Assembly (NCBI GenBank): GCA_017424205.1
Contig: JAFPAS010000093.1
Coordinates: 1-8,625 of the forward strand
Source: Prevotella sp.
GTDB taxonomy: Bacteria; Bacteroidota; Bacteroidia; Bacteroidales; Bacteroidaceae
Direction of reading: 5' to 3'
DNA length: 8,625 bases
The notes beneath the pieces were generated by a model. The model did no database searches. It had not been told where the DNA came from and was given only the letters and a program-made list of their open reading frames with translations. Below, one piece after another: positions 1 through 5,933 of the stretch (the stretch's first letter is position 1; the number at the start of each line of letters is the position of its first letter). A program made the translations under genes and the position numbers.

Positions 1-171
1 ATATATTTCTTTATTGTTATATTGCGTCATTCCATCAATTTTAAGTAACAGATCATCCATACATCTCCATTTCCATGGCGACATAGGTAGAGAATCTTCC
101 TTTGAATTAAAATTGCTGTTGCGAATTTTTATAAGGATATTCTGGAATATGATTTCTTTTGTCGGTGTCAT
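1..171 (-). CDS. Partial CDS of unknown function, 5' end only, downstream of the NhaC-family gene
   Basis: A reading frame opens with ATG at 171-169 on the minus strand and stays open for 57 codons to the window edge, so only the N-terminus is visible. It begins MTPTKEIIFQNILIKIRN and later has a tryptophan-containing SPWKWRCMDD segment around residues 31-40. There is no signal peptide or membrane segment, and the visible part looks like a soluble, mostly helical protein. Its start lies 4 nt after the stop codon of the antiporter gene, which suggests translational coupling in one operon. I do not recognise the family and assign no function. The lack of stops over 57 codons of AT-rich sequence and the tight spacing support a real gene, but the short length limits certainty. 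Confidence 0.6.
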   Translation of the reverse strand, partial: MTPTKEIIFQNILIKIRNSNFNSKEDSLPMSPWKWRCMDDLLLKIDGMTQYNNKEIY

Positions 172-175
172 CTGG

Positions 176-1444
176 TCAGAATTGTTTAGTGTATTTCTTA
201 GGCAGCCCAGTAATTATAGCTAATAAAGATATGATTCCAATTAAATATGGATAGTATAAATAAGGCACAATCTCCATAGGCGATATTGCCGTTAGCCCCG
301 CAGCCATTAATAATTGTGCCCCATATGGTATTATGCCTTGTGAGAAGCATGAAAAAGTATCAAGTAATGAAGCTGACCTTTGCGGTGATATTTTGAATTT
401 TTCTGCTATTTGTCTTGCAATTGGTCCGACAGTTATAATTGCCACAGTATTATTCGCTGTACATATATTAACTATAGTCACAAGCCCAGCAATAGCAAAC
501 TCTCCGCCTTTTCTGCTATTAATATGTTTAGTAATATATTTTATAATTAGTTCTATGCCATTGTTCTGTTTGACAACCTCCAGCATACCACCTGCGAGCA
601 TAGTGATGATAATAAGTTCACTCATGCCGAGTATGCCTTTATTCATTGAGTGAATGAAACCGAAAATGTCGTATGCCCCTTCAATGATTCCAATAGTGCC
701 CGCCATAATTATTCCTATTAAAAGAACAATCATGACATTTAGTCCAAATATTGCGGTAATCAGCACCACCAGATAGGGTAAGACTTTTACATATTCAACA
801 TCAGTAGCAGTTGGAGCAGTAGACTTTCCCAATCCTAATATTATATATAGAATAAATATTATTATTGCAGCAGGAGCTACAAGTTTGAAATTCGCTCTGA
901 ATTTGTCTACCATTTTGCAGCCCTGTGTTTGTGTCGCAGCTACCGTAGTGTCAGATATAAATGATAAGTTGTCTCCGAAAAAAGCGCCACCGACCACAAT
1001 ACCACACATCATTGCTGTATTTATGCCAGTCGGTTCTGCCAGTCCCGTTGCAATAGGAGTTAATGCAACCACCGTGCCCACACTGGTACCGATTGAGAGA
1101 GATATGAAACATGAAGCAAAAAATATGCTTGCCATCAGCATTTGTGGCGGTAATAGTGCGAGCGTCATATTGACAGTGTTGTCAATGCTGCCCATGTCTT
1201 TTGCTGTCGAAGCGAATGCGCCAGCAAGTATGAAGATCCATATCATCAGCATCATATTTTCCGAGCTGGCACCTCGTGAAAATATTTTTATTCTTTCTTT
1301 TAATGGCCTTCCTTGCAAAGTGATTATTCCGACGATGCTTGAAACAAGAAAGGCTATTATTATAGGTACTTTATAAAAGTCGTTGAGTATTAATGACACA
1401 ACGAGATATAGAACAATAAAGACCAATAATGGAAGTAAAGCCAT
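176..1444 (-). CDS. NhaC-family Na+/H+ antiporter-like membrane protein
   Basis: This is a 422-residue polytopic inner-membrane protein with roughly ten or more hydrophobic segments, the first at about residues 4-20 and the last at about 399-413. It carries motifs characteristic of the NhaC antiporter family: GGAFFGDNLSFISDTT at 152-167 in the middle of the chain, NICTANNTVAII at 326-337, and SQGIIPYGAQ at 368-377. Family members exchange Na+ for H+, and some relatives exchange organic substrates, so the ion or solute here cannot be fixed from sequence. The length is slightly below the 430-500 residues I expect, but both ends look complete. An unidentified gene follows after 4 nt. The gene is visibly AT-rich, with many ATA and ATT codons, unlike the kdgK-eda genes. 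Family assignment is firm, substrate is not, so no gene symbol is given. Confidence 0.88.
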   Translation of the reverse strand: MALLPLLVFIVLYLVVSLILNDFYKVPIIIAFLVSSIVGIITLQGRPLKERIKIFSRGASSENMMLMIWIFILAGAFASTAKDMGSIDNTVNMTLALLPPQMLMASIFFASCFISLSIGTSVGTVVALTPIATGLAEPTGINTAMMCGIVVGGAFFGDNLSFISDTTVAATQTQGCKMVDKFRANFKLVAPAAIIIFILYIILGLGKSTAPTATDVEYVKVLPYLVVLITAIFGLNVMIVLLIGIIMAGTIGIIEGAYDIFGFIHSMNKGILGMSELIIITMLAGGMLEVVKQNNGIELIIKYITKHINSRKGGEFAIAGLVTIVNICTANNTVAIITVGPIARQIAEKFKISPQRSASLLDTFSCFSQGIIPYGAQLLMAAGLTAISPMEIVPYLYYPYLIGIISLLAIITGLPKKYTKQF

Positions 1445-1678
1445 AAGATGCAGATATTATAGGAATATGAATCAGAAATAACTCTTCCTCTATTAAATAT
1501 TACTAATGCTTCGAGTTTAACAGAGTGATATGTAATTTGAGTTTCGGGAGTTATACAATGAAGCTAAATATGAAGTTATGAATTGGAATTAAATAGAAAG
1601 TTATGCTCTCGCGCAGGGAGTTAAGCCAGCATGCATGATGGGCGATAGCTTTGGACGCAGTCTTTTCATGTAATTTCC

Positions 1679-1692
1679 ACTCGCAAGCGAGT
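1679..1692. repeat. Perfect 6-bp inverted repeat with 2-nt loop
   Basis: ACTCGC (1679-1684) and GCGAGT (1687-1692) are perfect reverse complements separated by AA. The arms are G+C-rich within an AT-rich intergenic region. No T-tract follows on either strand, so this is not a terminator. It may be part of a larger folded element spanning about 1600-1800. Confidence 0.6.
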
Positions 1693-1735
1693 TTGCTTCC
1701 ATTTTTACTTACACGTAAACTTCTGTTGTTTAAGG

Positions 1736-1789
1736 GGCAAGTAACAGAGCGTGAATTCCGCGTAACCTTTTCCTGGATATATACTTGCC
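1736..1789. repeat. 8-bp inverted repeat enclosing a 38-nt segment
   Basis: GGCAAGTA (1736-1743) is the exact reverse complement of TACTTGCC (1782-1789). Outside these arms, GTAAA (1715-1719) can pair with TTTAC (1792-1796), and the enclosed loop holds a near-palindrome centred on GAATTC at 1753-1758. Nested complementarity like this suggests a folded RNA or a cruciform-forming repeat rather than a coding region. Confidence 0.5.
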
Positions 1790-1814
1790 TATTTACTAAT
1801 GTTGACGAAAGATT

Positions 1815-1848
1815 AAAAAGAATCCCTGGCAAATTGTCAGGGATTCTT
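1815..1848 (-). terminator. Intrinsic terminator of uxaA
   Basis: An 11-bp perfect stem is formed by AAGAATCCCTG (1818-1828) and CAGGGATTCTT (1838-1848), extendable inward by a G-U and a C-G pair. On the minus strand the second arm runs into a T-rich tail (CTTTTTAATC). It begins 17 nt after the uxaA stop codon, as expected for a Rho-independent terminator of that gene. It probably insulates the antiporter genes from the hexuronate genes. Confidence 0.85.
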
Positions 1849-1865
1849 CTGTTTGATATGATGTA

Positions 1866-3362
1866 TTAAAGTGTTACACCGTTTTTGAATATAGATATTT
1901 CTCTGTAACCGTTTTTCTCGTTCTGAGCAGGTTCTCCGCTTGCAACAGAAAGAACCTTGTCAATAAATTCGTTTCTTACGGTAAGCATATCCTTGCCCTC
2001 AATTAGCTGGCCAGCGTTAAAGTCAATCCATGTTGCCTTGCGCTGTGCAAGTGTAGGATTTGTAGCCACCTTCATTGTTGGAACAAATGTGCCGAATGGT
2101 GTGCCGCGTCCTGTTGTGAAGAGTACGATATGGCATCCTGCTGCTGCCAGAGCCGTTGATGCAACGAGGTCATTTCCTGGAGCAGAAAGCAGATTCAGAC
2201 CATTTACTTCAAGACGGTCGCCATATCCCAATACACCGCTAACTGGTGCACGTCCGCACTTCTGTGTACATCCGAGAGCCTTGTCCTCAAGAGTTGAGAT
2301 ACCGCCTTTCTTGTTTCCTGGTGATGGATTTTCTCCTACAGGCTCTCCGTGTGAGAGGAAATACTCCTTAAAGTCATTAACCAGCTTAACTGTTTTGTCA
2401 AAGAGTTCAGGTGTTTCACAACGATTCATAAGGATAGTCTCTGCGCCGAACATTTCAGGCACCTCAGTAAGGATAGATGTACCGCCTTGTGCTACGAGCC
2501 AGTCAGAGAACTCACCTACGAGAGGATTTGCAGTGATTCCAGAGAATCCGTCAGAACCGCCGCATTTCAGTCCGATGCGCAGCTTGCTTACAGGTACGTC
2601 CTCACGCTTGTCTTCTTTTGCTATAGCATACAGCTCGCGTAGAACAGCCATTCCTGCCTCAACTTCGTCGCCATCCACTTCCTGTGTAACCAGCAATTTG
2701 ATACGGTCCTTATCGTAATCGCCAAGCATCTCCATGAAGTCCTTAGGCTGATTGTTCTCACATCCCAGTGAAAGAACCAGCACAGCACCAGCATTTGGAT
2801 GCAGCACTAAGTCGCGAAGAACTTTTCTTGTATTTTCGTGGTCGTCAGAAAGCTGTGAACAGCCATAGTTATGGTGCCATGCATATATTGCATCAATACC
2901 TTCAAGTTTAGTTTCCTCTTGCAGCTGTTTTGCCAGACGCTCTGCAATACCGTTTACACATCCTACAGTAGGAACAATCCATACCTCGTTTCTAACACCC
3001 ACTTCGCCATTCTTACGAACATATCCCTTGAAAGTGCGGTTTTCAACAGGTATAGTAAGAGCTTCATCTACAGGAGCATATGTATATTCCAGTTTGCCAG
3101 AAAGGTTTGTCTTCAGATTATCCTCATTAATCCATTCTCCAGCCTTCAGGTCTTTTGTTGCATGTCCGATAGGATATCCGTATTTAATGACGTCTTCACC
3201 CTCTTTCATGTCGTTGATTGCCACTTTATGTCCAGCAGGAGTATCCTGAAGTAATGTAACTGTCTTTCCGTCAACCTCAATAGTTGTTCCTGCAGAAATA
3301 GCTTGCAGGCAGACAACAACAGAGTCTGCCGGATTAATCTTTAAGAATGATGTCTGTTTCAT
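1866..3362 (-). CDS. uxaA: Altronate dehydratase (UxaA)
   Basis: This cytoplasmic enzyme dehydrates D-altronate to 2-keto-3-deoxy-D-gluconate (KDG) in D-galacturonate catabolism. The 498 residues match full-length UxaA. An N-terminal SAF domain covers about residues 10-85, and the UxaA/GarD catalytic part runs from about 105 to the end. Conserved-looking segments include HNYGCSQ (164-170), SLGCEN (198-203), KCGGSDGFSGITANP (266-280), TEVPEMFGAE (299-308), the cysteine-containing DKALGCTQKCG (360-370), SAPGND (393-398) and TTGRGTPFG (416-424). His and Cys residues in these segments are candidates for metal binding, since family members are metal-dependent. Galactarate dehydratase is a related alternative, but kdgK and eda next door favour altronate, because KDG is the substrate of KdgK. 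A promoter precedes it and a terminator follows, so it can be transcribed alone or after the regulator gene 124 bp upstream. Confidence 0.93.
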   Translation of the reverse strand: MKQTSFLKINPADSVVVCLQAISAGTTIEVDGKTVTLLQDTPAGHKVAINDMKEGEDVIKYGYPIGHATKDLKAGEWINEDNLKTNLSGKLEYTYAPVDEALTIPVENRTFKGYVRKNGEVGVRNEVWIVPTVGCVNGIAERLAKQLQEETKLEGIDAIYAWHHNYGCSQLSDDHENTRKVLRDLVLHPNAGAVLVLSLGCENNQPKDFMEMLGDYDKDRIKLLVTQEVDGDEVEAGMAVLRELYAIAKEDKREDVPVSKLRIGLKCGGSDGFSGITANPLVGEFSDWLVAQGGTSILTEVPEMFGAETILMNRCETPELFDKTVKLVNDFKEYFLSHGEPVGENPSPGNKKGGISTLEDKALGCTQKCGRAPVSGVLGYGDRLEVNGLNLLSAPGNDLVASTALAAAGCHIVLFTTGRGTPFGTFVPTMKVATNPTLAQRKATWIDFNAGQLIEGKDMLTVRNEFIDKVLSVASGEPAQNEKNGYREISIFKNGVTL

Positions 3363-3410
3363 AATGCTTAGATTTATTTAGTTTGTTATATTATTTTTAG
3401 AGATTGCTTG

Positions 3411-3418
3411 CAAAGTTA
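3411..3418 (-). promoter_or_regulatory. Bacteroidetes -7 promoter element for uxaA
   Basis: On the minus strand this reads TAACTTTG, an exact match to the Bacteroidetes -7 consensus TAnnTTTG, lying 48 nt before the uxaA start codon. A TTG that could serve as the -33 element lies about 23 nt further upstream (minus strand of 3442-3444), somewhat further than the usual 19-21, so only the -7 box is convincing. Confidence 0.55.
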
Positions 3419-3430
3419 CAAAATAAATAT

Positions 3431-3458
3431 GAAACACACGGCAACTTTTGTGTGTATT
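3431..3458. promoter_or_regulatory. Inverted repeat upstream of uxaA: candidate operator or weak lacI terminator
   Basis: ACACAC (3434-3439) and GTGTGT (3450-3455) are perfect reverse complements around a 10-nt spacer, with additional GAAA and TTTC matches outside. The repeat lies where the -33 region of the uxaA promoter should be, so a regulator bound here could block the promoter. On the minus strand it also lies 28-56 nt after the lacI stop codon and is followed by a T-rich stretch, so a weak terminator of lacI is an equally good reading. Confidence 0.4.
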
Positions 3459-3486
3459 TTCATTCTTTCTATTATAAATTTTACGA

Positions 3487-4551
3487 CTATATCTGCGTGC
3501 GCTGATAGAAGTCGACATTTTCTCTGGTAAGGAATTCGATTGGCATGTAATTTACCGGATTGATTTCCTCTTTTAAGACTATAGCCCTGAACAGTGCCTC
3601 AACACAGTTGTAGCCTTGCATATATCCATGCTGTGCTATAAGGAATGAGATGCTTCCACGTCTCATGCATTCAGCATTCTTTTTTACCATGTCATATCCC
3701 ATGATTTGGATATTTCGTCGGTTAGTCCTCTGCAGGAATTCTCCCACGATATGTGCCTTAGATGTGAATGTTATGCAATGATGAATCTTGCTGTTTTTTG
3801 AGAAAAAATTCTCAAGCCTATTATTATAGTCCTCTTTTTCCTCCTCTAAAGGCAGGTCCACTTCGATGATGTTTATGTTAGGGAAATGGTCATGCATATA
3901 GTGTCTGAAGCCAGTCTCTCTATTGTCTTGCTGCTTTGAAACCACACGTCCTTGCCTTGTTTGCTTCATCAGCATGATGTCATTTTCCTTAGATGCAATA
4001 AGCATCAGCATGCGAGCTGCAAAGTATCCTGACTGGAACGAGTCCTGTCCATAGAAAGACAAAGGCTTTAATTCTGGAATGTAAGAGTCAAGCAGAATGA
4101 AGGGTATATTTTTTTCGTGCATTTTGTGAGCGAAATCTCGTGTCACGTCAATTGTTGACGGCACGAGAACAACCCCATCTGGCTGTGCGTTAATGCACTG
4201 TTCACAAGCTGATTGGAATGTTTCGTTCTTTAATCGGTTGTAGTGAACAATCTTTGTTGTGACATTAAAGTCCCGACGCTGTTCCATGGCATGTTCTATG
4301 CCTTCCTCCACCTCATTCCAGTATGCCTCTGACTCGTGTTTAGGCATAATGATATAAAACGTGCAGTATCTGTTAGCTGCTAAGGCAGAAGCATACATGT
4401 TAGGCTTATAGTTGATTTCTTCTAACACCTTGTTCACTTTCTCAAGTGCAGACTCAGATACATTTGGTCTTTTATGCAGAACTCTGTCAACTGTTCCTAC
4501 CGAAACTCCTGCTCGCTTAGCTATATCTTTTATGGTGATTTTTCTGCTCAT
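3487..4551 (-). CDS. LacI-family transcriptional regulator, probable regulator of the hexuronate genes
   Basis: The 354-residue protein has a LacI-type helix-turn-helix at residues 5-26 (TIKDIAKRAGVSVGTVDRVLH). The hinge helix NMYASALAANR follows at 51-61, with the central leucine L57 that in LacI proteins inserts into the operator minor groove. A periplasmic-binding-protein-like effector domain runs from about 63 to 340 and ends with the typical FLTRENV segment near the C-terminus. The recognition-helix residues V18-G19 and D22 differ from the YQ/S pattern of LacI itself, so a different operator sequence is expected. The gene stands between uxaA (same strand, downstream) and kdgK (divergent), the usual position for a local regulator. 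A plausible effector is KDG or another pathway intermediate, but this is inference. I give no symbol because orthology to a named regulator cannot be shown. Confidence 0.9.
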   Translation of the reverse strand: MSRKITIKDIAKRAGVSVGTVDRVLHKRPNVSESALEKVNKVLEEINYKPNMYASALAANRYCTFYIIMPKHESEAYWNEVEEGIEHAMEQRRDFNVTTKIVHYNRLKNETFQSACEQCINAQPDGVVLVPSTIDVTRDFAHKMHEKNIPFILLDSYIPELKPLSFYGQDSFQSGYFAARMLMLIASKENDIMLMKQTRQGRVVSKQQDNRETGFRHYMHDHFPNINIIEVDLPLEEEKEDYNNRLENFFSKNSKIHHCITFTSKAHIVGEFLQRTNRRNIQIMGYDMVKKNAECMRRGSISFLIAQHGYMQGYNCVEALFRAIVLKEEINPVNYMPIEFLTRENVDFYQRTQI

Positions 4552-4580
4552 GCCGAGAATTCTATGTATTTATTTTTCTG

Positions 4581-4588
4581 CAAAAATA
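4581..4588 (-). promoter_or_regulatory. Bacteroidetes -7 promoter element for the lacI-family gene
   Basis: The minus strand reads TATTTTTG, an exact TAnnTTTG match, 29 nt before the start codon, followed by CA as in many Bacteroidetes promoters. No good -33 TTTG lies at the expected distance. AT-rich sequence makes chance matches fairly likely, but the position is right. Confidence 0.45.
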
Positions 4589-4632
4589 GCAATAAAAGTC
4601 GAATTATGCTAATTGAATAAGATTTATTTATT

Positions 4633-4649
4633 AAAAAACGTGATTTTTT
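4633..4649. promoter_or_regulatory. A6/T6 inverted repeat in the divergent lacI-kdgK region, candidate operator
   Basis: Six A and six T flank a CGTGA centre in the middle of the 207-bp divergent intergenic region. LacI-family operators are short palindromes often centred on a CG step, and this one lies upstream of both promoters. The A/T arms are low-complexity, so the symmetry may be fortuitous or act as an AT-rich upstream promoter element. Confidence 0.25.
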
Positions 4650-4682
4650 CGTCATTTTCTTCCAAGTTTGCAAAATAATGTG

Positions 4683-4690
4683 TAATTTTG
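4683..4690 (+). promoter_or_regulatory. Bacteroidetes -7 promoter element for kdgK
   Basis: TAATTTTG matches TAnnTTTG exactly and lies 68 nt before the kdgK ATG. A T-rich TTTTC at 4655-4659 is the nearest candidate for a -33 element. A second possible -7 box, CAAGTTTGCA at 4663-4672, differs from consensus only in the first base. The leader before the ATG is AT-rich with no Shine-Dalgarno sequence. Confidence 0.5.
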
Positions 4691-4758
4691 GTGCTTGAAA
4701 GATCTGAATATCTCAGACAATATTAAATATCATATAACATAACTTAAATCAAGAAACT

Positions 4759-5781
4759 ATGGCAAAAGTAGTAACATTAGGCGAAATCATGCTTCGTCTG
4801 AGCCCAAATGGCAATGATCGTTTTATACAGACAGACATCTTCCGCATCATCCCTGGCGGTGGTGAGGCAAATGTAGCTATCAGCTGTGCAAATTACGGTC
4901 ATGATGCATACCTTGTAACAAAACTCCCTTCACACGAGATTGGTCAGATTGCAGTTAACTCTCTGCGTCGTTACGGTGTGAATACACAGTTTATTGCACG
5001 TGGTGGTGAGCGTGTAGGTCTTTATTATTGCGAGACAGGTGCTTCTATGCGTCCTTCAAAGGTTATCTATGACCGTGCAAATTCTGCTATCGCAGAGGCT
5101 AATCCAGAAGACTTCGATTTCGATGCAATAATGGAAGGTGCAGACTGGTTCCACTGGTCAGGCATTACACCAGCTATTTCTGACAAGGCTGCAGAGCTAA
5201 CAAAGCTTGCTTGTGAGGCAGCAAAGCGTCATGGTGTTACAGTATCTGTTGACTTGAACTTCCGTAAGAAGCTTTGGACATCAGAGAAGGCTATCTCTAT
5301 CATGCGTCCTCTCATGGAGTATGTTGACGTATGTATCGGCAATGAGGAAGACGCTGAGCTTTGCCTCGGTTTCAAGCCAGACGCAGACGTTGAAGGCGGT
5401 GAGACAAATGCAGCAGGTTATGAGGGCATCTTCAAGCAGATGAAGGAGCAGTTCGGATTTAAGTATGTTGTTTCAACACTCCGTGAGTCTTACTCTGCTA
5501 CATTCAATGGCTGGAAGGCACTTATCTACGACGGCAACGAGTTCTATCAGTCAAAGCGTTATGAGATTAACCCAATCATCGACCGCGTAGGTGGTGGTGA
5601 CTCTTTCTCTGGCGGTCTTATCCACGGTCTTCTCACAAAGCCAACACAGGGTGAGGCACTCGAATTCGCAGTTGCTGCTTCAGCTCTCAAGCACACAATC
5701 AATGGTGACTACAACCTTGTAAGCGTAGCTGAGGTAGAGGCTCTTGCAGGCGGCAATGCTAATGGTCGTGTACAGCGTTAA
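4759..5781 (+). CDS. kdgK: 2-keto-3-deoxygluconate kinase (KdgK), PfkB family
   Basis: This cytoplasmic enzyme phosphorylates KDG with ATP to 2-keto-3-deoxy-6-phosphogluconate. The 340 residues match the PfkB (ribokinase-like) sugar kinases. The N-terminal strand VVTLGEIMLRLSP (4-16) and the substrate-lid segment PGGGEANVAIS (32-42) are typical of KDG kinases. VDLNFRKKLW (164-173) is the conserved central motif. DRVGGGDSFSGGLIHGLL (275-292) is the C-terminal PfkB signature, with the anion-hole glycines and the catalytic base D281. The protein looks complete. Codon use is strongly biased, for example towards CGT for arginine, suggesting high expression. It is transcribed divergently from the lacI-family gene, with eda 152 bp downstream on the same strand behind a strong hairpin. 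A kinase for a related sugar acid is possible, but eda next door favours KDG. Confidence 0.93.
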   Translation: MAKVVTLGEIMLRLSPNGNDRFIQTDIFRIIPGGGEANVAISCANYGHDAYLVTKLPSHEIGQIAVNSLRRYGVNTQFIARGGERVGLYYCETGASMRPSKVIYDRANSAIAEANPEDFDFDAIMEGADWFHWSGITPAISDKAAELTKLACEAAKRHGVTVSVDLNFRKKLWTSEKAISIMRPLMEYVDVCIGNEEDAELCLGFKPDADVEGGETNAAGYEGIFKQMKEQFGFKYVVSTLRESYSATFNGWKALIYDGNEFYQSKRYEINPIIDRVGGGDSFSGGLIHGLLTKPTQGEALEFAVAASALKHTINGDYNLVSVAEVEALAGGNANGRVQR

Positions 5782-5801
5782 TATTCAATTATATTAATAT
5801 A

Positions 5802-5874
5802 AAAAACCGATACTATATTTTTGATAAAGTTGCCTAAGTGCGAGTCTTGCATCAGAAGTATGGTATTGGTTTTT
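5802..5874 (+). terminator. 24-bp hairpin with U-tract between kdgK and eda: terminator or attenuator
   Basis: Positions 5802-5825 pair with 5851-5874 over 24 consecutive base pairs, 20 Watson-Crick and 4 G-U (5809-5867, 5814-5862, 5818-5858, 5821-5855), leaving a 25-nt apical loop. The stem base is A5 against T5, so the 3' arm ends in a short U-tract (GGTTTTTACAT), as in an intrinsic terminator. It begins 20 nt after the kdgK stop. Because eda lies downstream on the same strand in the same pathway, the hairpin may tune the kdgK:eda ratio, protect the kdgK mRNA 3' end, or act as an attenuator. Confidence 0.75.
5816..5823 (+). promoter_or_regulatory. Possible -7 promoter element for eda inside the hairpin
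   Basis: TATTTTTG matches TAnnTTTG exactly within the 5' arm of the kdgK-eda hairpin. No convincing -33 element lies 19-21 nt upstream, and AT-rich sequence can match by chance. If used, transcription would start near 5830, omitting the 5' arm and leaving the 3' arm free to pair downstream. Confidence 0.25.
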
Positions 5875-5898
5875 ACATATTACATCAGAAACCATACT
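5857..5898 (+). promoter_or_regulatory. Alternative hairpin in the eda leader that competes with the kdgK-eda stem
   Basis: AGTATGGT (5857-5864), part of the 3' arm of the large hairpin, is also the perfect reverse complement of ACCATACT (5891-5898), 36 nt before the eda ATG. The two pairings exclude each other. In addition CATCAGAA occurs twice as a direct repeat (5850-5857 and 5883-5890), so the TTTTTGAT of the first arm has two possible partners. This three-arm arrangement resembles attenuator or antiterminator leaders; no ligand or leader peptide is evident. Confidence 0.45.
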
Positions 5899-5933
5899 CG
5901 ATTTAAGAGTAAAAATCTAATAAATAAAGTATA

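Larger units (their letters stand above)
1445..1817. other. Long intergenic region with clustered inverted repeats, no convincing gene
   Basis: This stretch separates the antiporter start from the uxaA terminator. Short open frames exist on both strands (minus 1832-1551, plus 1651-1869). Both overlap the terminator hairpin and look like neither each other nor any family I know, so I do not call them genes. The left part (1445-1600) is AT-rich and presumably holds the antiporter promoter, but I see no clear TAnnTTTG box there. The right part (about 1600-1800) is richer in G+C and in self-complementary segments, listed separately. It may be a dispersed intergenic repeat or a non-coding RNA; neither is shown by the sequence alone. 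Confidence 0.5.

Noticed and set aside
885..1376. 163-codon open frame on the plus strand
   Set aside because: It is antisense to the NhaC-family gene, which has family motifs; the plus-strand product resembles nothing.
1551..1832. 93-codon open frame on the minus strand between uxaA and the antiporter gene, and a 72-codon frame on the plus strand (1651-1869)
   Set aside because: Both run through the uxaA terminator hairpin, have no recognisable domain, and overlap each other on opposite strands in a region of inverted repeats.
1957..2718. 253-codon open frame on the plus strand
   Set aside because: It lies entirely antisense to uxaA, whose protein is clearly conserved. The serine/proline-rich translation is typical of a shadow frame.
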